The notes under the pieces: model-generated
Databases searched by the model: none
Seen by the model: only the letters and a program-made list of their open reading frames with translations
What the model was told of the DNA's origin: nothing
Shown: positions 33,418 through 41,912 of the stretch, piece by piece
Numbering within the stretch: position 1 is the first letter of the stretch
Layout of the letters: each line of letters starts with the position of its first letter
Source: Bacteroidia bacterium
GTDB lineage: Bacteria; Bacteroidota; Bacteroidia; SXHM01
NCBI GenBank assembly: GCA_022072225.1
Contig: JAJVIC010000002.1
Location: forward strand, 696,404-760,403
DNA length: 64,000 nt
Direction of reading: 5' to 3'
Translations under genes and position numbers: made by a program

Positions 33418-35055
33418 ATGAAACGCATAAGTATTGACTATTACTTTATTGGTCTGCTTGGTGTTGTTGCCGGTGTTGTTTATTACAAATTACCACAGCT
33501 AAATGTCCCCTATTTCTGGGATGAAGCATGGGTTTATGCTCCTGCTGTTCAGGAAATGTATAAAAATGGATTAGGGCTATTACCTTCATCTCTGCCACCT
33601 GAATTATCGCGCGGACACCCTTTGCTGTTTCATTTTCTTGGGGCATTATGGCTGAAAATTTTTGGTGCTGATTTTACTTCTGTTCATAGCTATCCATTAT
33701 TTATTTCGGTGCTGCTGTTATTTGCAGTTTACAATTTCGGCAAATCCTTGTTCGCACCTGTAGTTGGTTTTTCTGCAGCGCTGTTATTAGCTGTTCAACC
33801 AGTATTTCTATCTCAATCTGCTATGCTGCTACCTGAAGTAATGATGGCATTGTGGGCTGTGCTTGCGATACATGCATATCTTAAAGATCGGAAAATACTT
33901 TTCATTGCATTTGCAACTCTTATGCTTTTTACAAAAGAAAGCGGGCTTGTATTACTTGCTGCAATAGGTTGCTGGATTCTGTTTGAAAATCTATACCTGA
34001 ACAAAAAGAAATTTTACGACAAGGATATGATTTTACAATGCTTGTTGCTTACTGTTCCGTTAGCTTTTGTGTCCATATTTTTTATCATACAATATTTTCA
34101 GCACGGTTGGTTTTTTTATCCGGAACATGTTGGAATGCTTACCATTAACTGGAAAGATTTTCACGAAAAGTTGTTGAATATTTATGGCTTTGTTCTTCAG
34201 GGTCAAGGAAGGTATTTATTGTATATATCCTTCTTCTTTAGTGCTTCTTTATTTTGGAAATTACTGAGTGATTCTGAAAAAATATTAATTCCATTAATTT
34301 ATCTGACAACTACTTACATATTATTTAACTTATGGGGAAGCGATGATAGAATAACTATTTTTATTACACTACTTCTGTTTGCTAAGTTATTTCAACTCAT
34401 TTTTATTAAAATCTACTATGAAGATAAAGAAAAAGGAACATCACTATCCTTAATGGGTTTATTTGTATTTATCTATTTTATTTTTTGCCAGTTAAATTTT
34501 CTCTCTTTGCGTTACCTTCTGCTCTTATTTCCCATTGTTTTTGTTATTATTTATGGATTGCTTTTCATAATACTTGAAAATCAAAAGTGGATATTTACAT
34601 TAATAGCTATAGTGTGTACAGCAAATTGTTTCAGACAAATTACAAAGTATGATATGGCAGGCGACTTTAATATGAGTTATCTGGATGCCATAAAAACTCA
34701 ACAAGAAGCCATTCAGCATTGTGAAACAACTAATTTACATGAACAAAAAATATTCACGAGTTTTATTTTAAACAATGCACTGAGCCAAAAATCTGCGGGT
34801 TATCTTTCGGGTAGTAATGAGTTTTCTGAAATAACTGATACATTGACAAGTGATGTAGAATATTGCTTATTTACAAATATTGATTTGCAGGATATAAGCG
34901 ATTCGCTTTTGAATGTTTCTGACTTGAGAAAAATAAAAAGTTTTCAAAACAATGATATTTGGGTTGACATCTACACGTTTCACGGATTTAGAAACGATAG
35001 CTTAGGGAAAGGGAAAAATGCTGCTCTGATAAAGAGAAAAACTCTAAAACCTTAA
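33418..35055 (+). CDS. Membrane glycosyltransferase, GT-C/PMT-like
   Basis: 545 aa with about ten membrane helices and a soluble C-terminal tail of about 120 residues. The first periplasmic loop has VPYFWDEAWVYAPAVQEMYKNG, the acidic motif (DE) expected for GT-C enzymes using polyprenyl-phosphate sugars. SRGHPLLFHFLGALWLK and LLPEVMMALWAVLAIHAYLK match the ArnT/PMT_2 family. It begins 6 nt after the GT2 gene, so the two probably act in sequence. Its stop overlaps the convergent gene by 4 nt. Confidence 0.85.
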   Translation: MKRISIDYYFIGLLGVVAGVVYYKLPQLNVPYFWDEAWVYAPAVQEMYKNGLGLLPSSLPPELSRGHPLLFHFLGALWLKIFGADFTSVHSYPLFISVLLLFAVYNFGKSLFAPVVGFSAALLLAVQPVFLSQSAMLLPEVMMALWAVLAIHAYLKDRKILFIAFATLMLFTKESGLVLLAAIGCWILFENLYLNKKKFYDKDMILQCLLLTVPLAFVSIFFIIQYFQHGWFFYPEHVGMLTINWKDFHEKLLNIYGFVLQGQGRYLLYISFFFSASLFWKLLSDSEKILIPLIYLTTTYILFNLWGSDDRITIFITLLLFAKLFQLIFIKIYYEDKEKGTSLSLMGLFVFIYFIFCQLNFLSLRYLLLLFPIVFVIIYGLLFIILENQKWIFTLIAIVCTANCFRQITKYDMAGDFNMSYLDAIKTQQEAIQHCETTNLHEQKIFTSFILNNALSQKSAGYLSGSNEFSEITDTLTSDVEYCLFTNIDLQDISDSLLNVSDLRKIKSFQNNDIWVDIYTFHGFRNDSLGKGKNAALIKRKTLKP

Positions 35056-36695
35056 TTTTCTCTCTGATAGAAAACAAAACCGTTCTTTCTGTAAAGAACT
35101 TTTAATTGTGGATTGTAATGAAGAATTTGTTCTTCCTTTACAATTTTACTTACAAAATAAGCCGGCTTATCTATCTCACCTTTTAAAAGCCATTTCATTT
35201 TAAGGCTTTCTAGATTTAAAGGCTTTTGTTTATCGGAATAAAAAAGATAAGCATAGCTTTTGAAATCAATTGTTTCAACATAGCAGTCTTTCCCCTTCAG
35301 CGACTCATAAAACTCTATGGCTGCGCGCTGTGTATATTGTTCGGCTTTCGGCACAATAAGCAACGATGCAAACCATGTTGCGAACATGGTTGAAAAAAGC
35401 AAGAGATAAAAGCCTTTTTCAAATAAGCGTAAGCGAACACAAAAAACAAATGCAATAACACCGCTAAGAAGTAAAATTCCCGTAAAAAATTCATAGCCGC
35501 TCCATCGTACATCCGACATTATGTTGGCAACTGCAAAGTCATCCTTAATAATCTTAAGCGCAATAATTTGCTCTTTATAGTTCTCTACAAACTGGAGACT
35601 GGTAAGAACCAACGCAACAAGTCCTCCGGTAGTAAACAGAGCAAATGAATTACGTTTGCGCCAGATAATTTCATCAACCGAAACTTTCAGAATAACCCAG
35701 GCTCCAAGAAAAGTAAGAGGAAAATAGGTTAACGATGAATAGTGAACAATTTTGGTTTTAACCATGGAGAATAAACCCAAAACAACCCAAAACATTATCT
35801 GCATCCAGATTTTAAAATGACGCTGTTTGTCGCTATCAGTATCGCTTCGTTTAAAAGATAAAAAAAACAGGATTGAAACCGGAAAACAACCAAACAAAAG
35901 GATAATAAAATGATAATAAAAGGGCTGTCCGTGGCCTGCTTCGCCTTGCGAAAACAGCCTTATCTGGTAATCAACAAATTCATGAACCACTTCTGCCCTG
36001 CCACGCACTATTTCTATTATAAACCATGAGGAACCTGTTAATGAAACTATTAATAAAAAAAGAATAAAATGCTTAAACGAAACAATACGCCACGAACCTT
36101 CTTTTGCTAACAGGTAAAAAACAACGCACAAACCAAAGATCAATAAAGCTACCGGCCCTTTGGTAAGTATTGCAAGTCCAATAAAAACAGCGGCAAGCAC
36201 AATATTTTTTATTCTGTTTTCAGCAGCAGGAAAGGTGTAAATTACTGCGTGATAAATACCAAGAAAAATGAACAGATTAAACCATGGGTCAATAATTCCT
36301 GAACGGAAATAAAATTGAGGTAATAACGCACCGGTATATGCCAGCACCCATGTGAGCCCAAAATTTATGTGGTACAATTTTCTTCCGGCATTAAATAAAA
36401 CCAACAAGGTTACTACTCCGCACATTGCATTTGGAAAGCGAGCTGCGAACTCGTTCACCCCAAAAATTTTCATACTTAAAACCTGCATCCACAAAAACAA
36501 AGGTGGCTTTTCCCAAAAAGGCTGAAAGTTTATTTGAACACGGGAATAATCTCCCGTAAGAATCATTTCGCGCGCGGCTTCAGCAAAATTTATTTCGTCC
36601 CAGTCAAACAAATGTACACTGCCCAAAAAAGGCAGAAACAACAGCATTGATGCCAATACAATCAAAATATTCCATTGAAGTACTGATATCTTCAT
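35052..36695 (-). CDS. ArnT-like GT-C glycosyltransferase
   Basis: 547 aa from ATG 36695; the longer form would run into the PAP2 gene. About 11 membrane helices. GSVHLFDWDEINFAEAAREMILTGDYSRVQINFQPFWEKPPLFLWMQ is the classical ArnT/PMT_2 loop, split here as LFDWDEINFAEAAREM and FWEKPPLF, with NEFAARFPNAMCG and FYFRSGIIDPWFNLF following. ArnT enzymes move a sugar from undecaprenyl phosphate to lipid A or a protein. The PAP2 phosphatase gene ends 5 nt upstream, suggesting a shared role in lipid or envelope glycan modification. Confidence 0.9.
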   Translation of the reverse strand: MKISVLQWNILIVLASMLLFLPFLGSVHLFDWDEINFAEAAREMILTGDYSRVQINFQPFWEKPPLFLWMQVLSMKIFGVNEFAARFPNAMCGVVTLLVLFNAGRKLYHINFGLTWVLAYTGALLPQFYFRSGIIDPWFNLFIFLGIYHAVIYTFPAAENRIKNIVLAAVFIGLAILTKGPVALLIFGLCVVFYLLAKEGSWRIVSFKHFILFLLIVSLTGSSWFIIEIVRGRAEVVHEFVDYQIRLFSQGEAGHGQPFYYHFIILLFGCFPVSILFFLSFKRSDTDSDKQRHFKIWMQIMFWVVLGLFSMVKTKIVHYSSLTYFPLTFLGAWVILKVSVDEIIWRKRNSFALFTTGGLVALVLTSLQFVENYKEQIIALKIIKDDFAVANIMSDVRWSGYEFFTGILLLSGVIAFVFCVRLRLFEKGFYLLLFSTMFATWFASLLIVPKAEQYTQRAAIEFYESLKGKDCYVETIDFKSYAYLFYSDKQKPLNLESLKMKWLLKGEIDKPAYFVSKIVKEEQILHYNPQLKVLYRKNGFVFYQREN

Positions 36696-36699
36696 AATT

Positions 36700-37350
36700 C
36701 TATTTGAATAATGAGTTTTCCAATTGCGGGTTGCTGATATATTTTTCAAAAAATACAAATGTCAACACAGCAAACAAAACACCTATTAACGAACCAATAA
36801 AAACATCATCAAGAAAGTGTTGGCTCAGGTATATCCTGGAGAAACCGATGAGCGCTGCAATTACCAAAAACAGAAAGCCAAGACTTTTATTTCGAACCAT
36901 CAGTGCAAAACAGGCAAACACACAAAATGCAGTTGCAGTATGTCCCGAAGGCATACTGTTATGGAGATAATTTTCAACACCGGGAACCAACCTTAATTCA
37001 TAAATATTTTCAAAATATTTTTTTGGTCGCAGCGAGGCATCAAAAACCTGTGTTTTCAGAATAAATGTTACTATGCCCGTAAGCAAATTGCTAATCAGCA
37101 TAATTAGAACAAACCTATACTTTGTAAAAAGCAATATGAGCGCATAAACTACGAGCATGCGACCATCGCCAAGAAAAGTTATGTATTTAAAAAACAAATC
37201 AGCAACAGGATGGCTTTTTTGGTTTATGGCGATATGTAAGCCTTCTTTATCAAAAATTATCAAGGCAAAAAGAGAAAAAAAAAGGAAGGTAAAGTATGGC
37301 AGAAAAAATAACTTGTTGGCTGAAACAACTTTTATACTATCGCTCAACAT
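36700..37350 (-). CDS. PAP2-family membrane phosphatase
   Basis: 216 aa, five or six membrane helices. Catalytic blocks are KTQVFDASLRPKKYF (phosphate-binding K...RP), NSMPSGHTATAF (the SGH motif) and SRIYLSQHFLDDVFIGS (the S-R...H...D motif). The family removes phosphate from lipid phosphates such as undecaprenyl diphosphate, phosphatidate or lipid A. The pairing with an ArnT-like transferase suggests recycling of the carrier or dephosphorylation of lipid A. Confidence 0.92.
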   Translation of the reverse strand: MLSDSIKVVSANKLFFLPYFTFLFFSLFALIIFDKEGLHIAINQKSHPVADLFFKYITFLGDGRMLVVYALILLFTKYRFVLIMLISNLLTGIVTFILKTQVFDASLRPKKYFENIYELRLVPGVENYLHNSMPSGHTATAFCVFACFALMVRNKSLGFLFLVIAALIGFSRIYLSQHFLDDVFIGSLIGVLFAVLTFVFFEKYISNPQLENSLFK

Positions 37351-37367
37351 AAAAAGCAGTTTAAGTT

Positions 37368-38117
37368 CTAAGAACCTAAAATATGCATCAGTTCATGCAC
37401 CTGGCTGTCCCACAGCAACTGCGCTTCCTTTTCATCGCCTTTTTGAACATAGTCAGTAATGACAAGAGCCACTTCGTTTGTAACAGCATCAATTCGTATT
37501 CTGAATTCGAAAAAGCATCCCTGAGGTTGCGTTAACCAGCGATAACGCACATATTCATTCTCTAAAGACTCAATCATAATTGCTTTTTCTTCTGAGCCTT
37601 CCCAGTTAAAGGAAAAGAGATTATCCTGAGAATCTACATAATCTGCGAACCAGGAGGCAAGTCCGCTTGATGTACTGAAACTGTTATATAAAACACCTAC
37701 CGATGAGCGTGTAAAATACTCAAACTGAACTTTTGACCAGCCTGGAACTACCGGATCGGGTTTAATTTCTTCTGCCTGCTTTATTACCGGTTGATTTTTC
37801 TTCGCAACCGTATTTTTCTTAGGTTGTTTGGCTTCTTTTTTAATTATAACCGGAGCAACTTTCTTTTTAATGTCAGTACTTTTCTTTTTTAAAACAGTAA
37901 TTGTTTTCTTAGCTGATGCCTTCTTTTTCTGTTTCAAAGGCGCATTTTTCTTCTTTTTAATTGCTGCCTTTACAATAGGCTTTGAAGCTGCTTTTTTAGA
38001 AGAAGGCTTAGTTATTTTTTTAGTTTTTGGCAATTGTTTTTTGCCTGCAGAAATTTTCTTTACTGCTTTTTTGGTTGGCTTTTTTTTAGCAACTACCGAT
38101 GTTTTTTTCGTCTTCAT
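37368..38117 (-). CDS. START-like domain protein with long Lys/Ala-rich N-terminal tail
   Basis: 249 aa from ATG 38117. Residues 1 to about 120 are almost entirely Lys, Ala, Thr, Val and Pro (KKTSVVAKKKPTKKAVKK), resembling histone H1-type or AlgP-like tails. The last roughly 125 residues are the START-like/SRPBCC domain of Bacteroidota (VQFEYFTRSSVGVLYNSFST, LASWFADYV, FSFNWEGSEEKA, YVRYRWL, EVALVITDYV). Homologues I know of are usually the domain alone at about 125-130 aa, so the tail is an addition. It may bind nucleic acid; that is inference. Confidence 0.82.
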   Translation of the reverse strand: MKTKKTSVVAKKKPTKKAVKKISAGKKQLPKTKKITKPSSKKAASKPIVKAAIKKKKNAPLKQKKKASAKKTITVLKKKSTDIKKKVAPVIIKKEAKQPKKNTVAKKNQPVIKQAEEIKPDPVVPGWSKVQFEYFTRSSVGVLYNSFSTSSGLASWFADYVDSQDNLFSFNWEGSEEKAIMIESLENEYVRYRWLTQPQGCFFEFRIRIDAVTNEVALVITDYVQKGDEKEAQLLWDSQVHELMHILGS

Positions 38118-38152
38118 CAGGCGCAAGGTATAAAATTATTTTTTTCGTCCAA

Positions 38153-38180
38153 ATAAAAAAAGCTGCTTTAAGCAGCTTTC
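38153..38180 (-). terminator. Terminator of the tRNA-Met transcript
   Basis: On the minus strand AAAGCTGCTTAAAGCAGCTTTTTTTATT, a perfect hairpin plus T-run, begins 11 nt after the tRNA 3' end (shown here as AAAGCTGCTT / AAGCAGCTTT). Confidence 0.88.
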
Positions 38181-38190
38181 TTCATTTGAG

Positions 38191-38264
38191 TAGCGAGGGG
38201 GGGAGTTGAACCCCCGACCTCAGGGTTATGAATCCTGCGCTCTAACCGCCTGAGCTACCTCGCC
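38191..38264 (-). tRNA. tRNA-Met (anticodon CAU)
   Basis: On the minus strand the cloverleaf is complete: D-arm AGCTCAGGCGGTTAGAGC, anticodon stem-loop CAGGATTCATAACCCTG with CAU, T-arm GGGGGTTCAACTCCCCC, discriminator A; CCA is not encoded. The acceptor stem GGCGAGG/CCTCGCT opens with a G-U pair. The sequence resembles elongator tRNA-Met of Bacteroidota; the CAU anticodon alone would not exclude a lysidine-modified tRNA-Ile. The 5' half up to the anticodon loop is supplied by the integrated element. Confidence 0.93.
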
Positions 38265-38266
38265 AT
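38223..38266. other. attL core: 44-bp direct repeat within tRNA-Met
   Basis: From GGGTTATGAATCCTGC to ACCTCGCCAT, identical to 45590-45633 over 44 bp. It spans the anticodon loop to the tRNA 5' end plus two bases. Homology continues imperfectly beyond it on the element side (GCAAACATACATGA). Confidence 0.93.
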
Positions 38267-38284
38267 CTTTTTCAAAAAGGGCTG

Positions 38285-38315
38285 CAAACATACATGAATA
38301 GAAAGAATATACAAA
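38285..38315 (-). promoter_or_regulatory. tRNA-Met promoter supplied by the element
   Basis: On the minus strand TTTG (38312-38315), 19 nt, TATGTTTG (38285-38292): an exact Bacteroidota promoter about 20 bp before the tRNA 5' end. It lies outside the 44-bp core, on the element side. Confidence 0.8.
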
Positions 38316-38352
38316 GCATAAAATAATATGCACCCAAAATAATCTCAAAAAA

Positions 38353-38372
38353 GTGAGGAAACAGAGTGAGGA
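38353..38372. other. Arm-type integrase sites, left end
   Basis: Two direct GTGAGGA heptamers, at 38353-38359 and 38366-38372, separated by 6 bp, directly after the integrase stop codon. The same pair with the same spacing is found at the right end. Confidence 0.7.
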
Positions 38373-38373
38373 T

Positions 38374-39630
38374 TTATGTTCCAAATATCCTTTTTCCAAG
38401 TGCTACTTTTTCAATTGCAGATACGGTTGTAGGGTCTATGTAATGCTCTTTAAGAACTTGGTGATTTGAATGTGAAGTGATTAATCCAGTATCCTTACCA
38501 ATAGCTAAATTAACCCATGAAATATATGATTTCCGTAAGTTTTTCAGGCTTATTTTCTTCTCTATACCAGCCGCAATTTTATAATGTGTAAAAGCTTTAG
38601 ATAAGTCGTTCATCAGAGTTTTCGTTTTTTCTGTTCTTTCAGGATAAAATATGTATTCATCAGTGTTTTTCTTCTCAGAATAACCCAGATTGTTTAACAT
38701 CTCTTCTAAATCCGCCCCTATTGGAATATATTTAAAAACCCCATCAGATTTACTAAATCTCTCAACTTTTCTGTTGTGAACCATAAACATTTTATAACCA
38801 TTCATATTAAAGTAAATGTCGCTCCACTTTAATTCCACTACTTCTTCCCTTCTTCCACCAGTAAGTAGCATAATCCAAAATCCCTCTTTCAGGTATGGTC
38901 GAAACATATTTTTTCTTTCACCTTTCCCACCTAGTTTCTTTATTGGGTCTGCTATGTCAACTGCTGAAAGTATAGCTTCAAATTCCTCTTTTGAAACAGT
39001 TAGATTCTCATTTGTAGGTCTTTTCTTATTCTCATAAAATGAGAAAGGGTTCTCCATCTTAACTTTTTCATCATTTATAAGAAATTGGAAAAATGCTTTC
39101 AGTGCCAACATACATTTGTTAAAGGTTCTTGGAGCATACTTTTCTGTTGCCCAGCTATAAAAATCAGACACATGGTATTCGTTCACATTAGCAACACGAA
39201 ATCTAGTTATTTCAACATTCTTTTTCATCAGTTGGGCAAATGATTTACAAAACCGAATACATTCGTCTTGGTGTCCTTTTGAAACAATTTTCTTTTTATG
39301 TTTCAGTTCATGTTCACCAGCCAAATATTGATTGTATTTAATTATAGCATCGGTTAAAGAGTAATCATTACCATTTGTTGTTGGTTTAACATCGCCATAA
39401 TTACTTAAAACTAAATCTTTCTTAAATTCTATAGCTTCCCTCACTGCTTCATCATAGTTTTTTGTAGTGAAAGTTTTTGATTTGATTCCATTCTTGGTAT
39501 TGGGGATATGAACCCGAACCCTGTATTCTTGTTCATTGTAATGGTTACAGTTTGGATTATCACGTTTGCATACTTTACAGTATATTTTTAACCCTTTGAA
39601 GGGATTTTTAGGTATTTTTAATTTATTCAT
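38374..39630 (-). CDS. Tyrosine recombinase (integrase)
   Basis: 418 aa. The N-terminus has a zinc-ribbon-like CKVCKRDNPNCNH, then an arm-binding region, a SAM-like core-binding domain (about 95-200; AIIKYNQYLAGEH, RTFNKCMLALKAFFQFLIND) and the catalytic domain. The active-site Arg is in LLTGGRREEVVELKW, the second Arg in LKNLRKSYISW (H-x-x-R becomes L-x-x-R), a His in SHSNHQVLKEHYI, and the nucleophile is the Tyr of that same motif. It catalyses integration and excision at the tRNA. It overlaps the upstream excisionase-like gene by 4 nt. Confidence 0.93.
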   Translation of the reverse strand: MNKLKIPKNPFKGLKIYCKVCKRDNPNCNHYNEQEYRVRVHIPNTKNGIKSKTFTTKNYDEAVREAIEFKKDLVLSNYGDVKPTTNGNDYSLTDAIIKYNQYLAGEHELKHKKKIVSKGHQDECIRFCKSFAQLMKKNVEITRFRVANVNEYHVSDFYSWATEKYAPRTFNKCMLALKAFFQFLINDEKVKMENPFSFYENKKRPTNENLTVSKEEFEAILSAVDIADPIKKLGGKGERKNMFRPYLKEGFWIMLLTGGRREEVVELKWSDIYFNMNGYKMFMVHNRKVERFSKSDGVFKYIPIGADLEEMLNNLGYSEKKNTDEYIFYPERTEKTKTLMNDLSKAFTHYKIAAGIEKKISLKNLRKSYISWVNLAIGKDTGLITSHSNHQVLKEHYIDPTTVSAIEKVALGKRIFGT

Positions 39631-40019
39631 TTTGTTAATTGTTCCAATAGTTTTTTATCTGATTCGTTTTTGAGTATTACACGAGTGGTGGGTAAATTCC
39701 ATGTTAAGCCTGATAGCTCTTCAATGACTTGCTGAGATACCTGAGTATCCTTCGCAATTGCTTGATATTTTTCTATCCAAGTGGTTGGATGCTTCTTCAT
39801 TAAACCCTTAGCATATAATATATCAATGGTCTTATCTACTTCAATCTGAAAAACCATTGATTTTTTACACATTTTATGAATTTCAATATTATTTTCTCTA
39901 GCCCAAGTTGTTGCTGCTTCTACAGTTTTAACACCTATTATTTTAGCTACCTCTTTCATTGAAATCATGGGTAAATGCCCATACTCTGTTTCATTATTAA
40001 TTAATTCATTCATTATCAA
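39627..40019 (-). CDS. Excisionase/HTH-like protein
   Basis: 130 aa (starts MIMNEL or MNEL two codons later). The region ISMKEVAKIIGVKTVEAATTWARENNIEIHKM reads as a MerR/excisionase-type helix-turn-helix; the C-terminal half is charged. Position just before and overlapping the integrase is typical of a recombination directionality factor. Function is inferred from position and fold only. Confidence 0.65.
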   Translation of the reverse strand: MIMNELINNETEYGHLPMISMKEVAKIIGVKTVEAATTWARENNIEIHKMCKKSMVFQIEVDKTIDILYAKGLMKKHPTTWIEKYQAIAKDTQVSQQVIEELSGLTWNLPTTRVILKNESDKKLLEQLTK

Positions 40020-40285
40020 TCTACCCCTATATCTGTTTTTTTAACGGGGAGATATTATGCACATGGCGTTGCGGTAACAAAACAATTGCTACCGACTTGA
40101 ATAATCTGTCTGTTGGGGAATTTATGCTGCTAGGTGAAAGGACTTCACACCGCTGAGGCTTTGCGTTCACTGATTGAATTGAGCGGTTTCTACCCGTTTT
40201 AACCAATTCTTTCAGCTTTATCCAAAAATACCATTTTTTTTGACACTTGTCAACCAGAAAATGAAAATAGTTGAAAATTTTCATG
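40020..40285. other. Non-coding stretch between excisionase-like and serine recombinase genes
   Basis: Holds a G+C-richer segment (about 40040-40200; GCGTTGCGGTAACAAAAC, ACTTCACACCGCTGAGGC) unlike the AT-rich surroundings, and a perfect inverted repeat GAAAATAGTTG/AAAATTTTC near 40260-40284. A 91-codon minus-strand frame crosses it but has no recognisable product. Confidence 0.45.
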
Positions 40286-40852
40286 TTAAACATATAAACC
40301 AACTGTTGAATGGCTTAGGTTTAAGTGCTTTCCGATTTTTCTATTAGATATGCCCTGTTGTTTTAAATTCTTGATTTCATCTATCATAGATGAATCAATT
40401 TGTGGTCTTCCGCTTTTTTTAGTGCTTCTAGCTAACCCAGCACGTACCCTTTCGCCCAATCTTACTTTTTCTTGCCTCGCAAGGGTGGAGAGTAATGAGA
40501 TTACAACATCTTTAAAAATACCACAGCTATCAATGTATTGCTCTGAATAACTTTTGAACCCTACACCATAAGATTCTAATTGCTCCATATACTTTATAGT
40601 TGCTCTAGTGCCTTCGCGTGTAAAGCGGTCTAGAGACCAGAATAAAACTAAATCCCATTTACGCTTGGAAGCATCAGCGAACATTTTTTTAAAAGCTGGT
40701 CTGTCAGATGTACCACCAGACACTTCATCCATGTATTCATTTACCAGTTCATAGTTCATTTTCTGGCAGTATTCTCTTAATACCCCAAGTTGATTATCTA
40801 CATCTTGACCTTTGTTTGTCGTTGACACCCTTGCATAAATTACTGTTCTCAT
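40286..40852 (-). CDS. Serine recombinase (resolvase/invertase family)
   Basis: 188 aa from ATG 40852; the frame stays open upstream but through a terminator. TVIYARVSTTNKGQDVDNQLGVLREYC carries the catalytic Ser in ARVST. YMDEVSGGTSDRPAFKKMF, WDLVLFWSLDRFTREGT (the D-R pair) and LLSTLARQEKVRLGERVRAGLA (E helix) follow, and the end is a small HTH (ISNRKIGKHLNLSHSTVGLYV). The size matches resolvases/invertases and not the large integrases. It may resolve multimers of the circular element or invert a segment. Confidence 0.93.
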   Translation of the reverse strand: MRTVIYARVSTTNKGQDVDNQLGVLREYCQKMNYELVNEYMDEVSGGTSDRPAFKKMFADASKRKWDLVLFWSLDRFTREGTRATIKYMEQLESYGVGFKSYSEQYIDSCGIFKDVVISLLSTLARQEKVRLGERVRAGLARSTKKSGRPQIDSSMIDEIKNLKQQGISNRKIGKHLNLSHSTVGLYV

Positions 40853-41257
40853 TTTTCTTGTTTTTTTTAAGTGGTCGAAAAACCTATTAATTTTTACCGT
40901 CTGAAACGCCCTAGAATCAATGGGTCTTTTTTTTATTTCTGCTGGTTGATTAACACTTGTTTTTCGTCCATACAAATATCCCCAGGTTTTTTCAATATTC
41001 CTACTAAAATCCTGGTATTCAGTAAAATGACACCATGTTAAATAAAAAAGCACCTATAAAGGTGCTTTGTGTTTTATTAATCAGTAAAGGTGTGTGTTAT
41101 CGCGGAGTATTTAGTTTGTACTTGCCCATATATCGTTTTATTTCATTATTAACCGTTTCCCAAGTCTTGAAGAAGATACCTAAGAACACCAGTCTAGTAA
41201 TAAGAGTAAAAAGACCTGATAAAATTATTAGACGTGGTGAAAGCGGCAGGTTAAGAT
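40853..41257. other. 405-bp region with operon terminator and a possible small membrane ORF
   Basis: Contains the cargo-operon terminator (41044-41070). Between it and the last lipoprotein gene runs a minus-strand frame ending at 41097, encoding LIILSGLFTLITRLVFLGIFF and then a charged end (KTWETVNNEIKRYMGKYK). No ATG is in frame upstream (only CTG or a late GTG), so it is not called as a gene. Confidence 0.4.
41044..41070 (-). terminator. Terminator of the cargo operon
   Basis: Minus strand: AAAGCACC-TTTATA-GGTGCTTTTTTATT, 8-bp stem and T-run, downstream of the last lipoprotein gene. It separates the operon from the serine recombinase. Confidence 0.88.
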
Positions 41258-41533
41258 TTAATACTTACTTGGCTTGCCATTTCTTCCATCATTAAAGCCA
41301 TCACAATAACAAGGACTTGGTTTTATATCTTTTAAATACATCACCCTTCGCGGGGCATTAACAGCAGTATAGCAGTCATAGCTATCATTCATTAGCTTTG
41401 CAGTTCCACCGTAAGAAAAACCTTTAGAGTATTCGTCTTGCTCTTTTTGACAGTCCAGAGAGCCTCCACACCCCACGAAAAGAAAAATTAATAACATTGT
41501 AATTGGAATTATGAGGGTTAGTTGCTTTTTCAT
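41258..41533 (-). CDS. Small lipoprotein, cargo operon gene 6
   Basis: 91 aa. The signal LIIPITMLLIFLFVGC has a lipobox with Cys at about 22. The mature part has four further Cys (LDCQKE, DCYTA, SPCYCDGFNDG). FNDGRNGKPS resembles a turn-rich motif of small secreted proteins, but no family is recognised. 29 nt after the preceding lipoprotein gene. Confidence 0.75.
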   Translation of the reverse strand: MKKQLTLIIPITMLLIFLFVGCGGSLDCQKEQDEYSKGFSYGGTAKLMNDSYDCYTAVNAPRRVMYLKDIKPSPCYCDGFNDGRNGKPSKY

Positions 41534-41562
41534 ACTTAATTTATTGTTTAGAGATTAGATTT

Positions 41563-41877
41563 TTATTTACACCAGTCTGACGTACGTTTCAATTCGTCAT
41601 TTTCCTTTTTGGTAAGTTTAGCACTTTCATAATCACCTTTGAGTGCATTACAGCAAGGGCAAACAGGACGGCTTAAATCCGCTCCTGATGAATTACCATA
41701 CATATCTTTTTTAGACTCATATAATGTAATTTTTTGTCCTCCATCACAACAACAACAGGGAACTTTTTCTTCAACTTTATTTGAAGTAGAAGCTGAATTA
41801 CCATCACATCCATAATAAAACACCGATACTACTATTGCTAATAATAATTTGCTAATACTTATACAAATGTTTTTCAT
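41563..41877 (-). CDS. Cys-rich lipoprotein, cargo operon gene 5
   Basis: 104 aa. The signal LLLAIVVSVFYYGC carries a lipobox. Mature sequence contains VPCCCCDGG, VCPCCNAL and a terminal WCK: a dense Cys pattern suggesting a metal site or disulfide cluster. The family is not recognised. 35 nt after the preceding gene on the same strand. Confidence 0.75.
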   Translation of the reverse strand: MKNICISISKLLLAIVVSVFYYGCDGNSASTSNKVEEKVPCCCCDGGQKITLYESKKDMYGNSSGADLSRPVCPCCNALKGDYESAKLTKKENDELKRTSDWCK

Positions 41878-41912
41878 TTGAAATAATTTAGAGGTTAATA
41901 ATTAATTGTGTT

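Noticed and set aside
40027-40302. 91-codon minus-strand gene between excisionase-like and serine recombinase genes
   Set aside because: Biased, low-complexity translation with no recognisable domain; overlaps the recombinase end and a hairpin. Kept as a non-coding region.
40853-41053. N-terminal extension of the serine recombinase
   Set aside because: The catalytic domain begins at ATG 40852 as in all relatives; the extension reaches back to the operon terminator and has no domain character.
41035-41295. 86-codon plus-strand gene in the element
   Set aside because: Starts inside the terminator hairpin, runs antisense to the lipoprotein gene, and has no domain.
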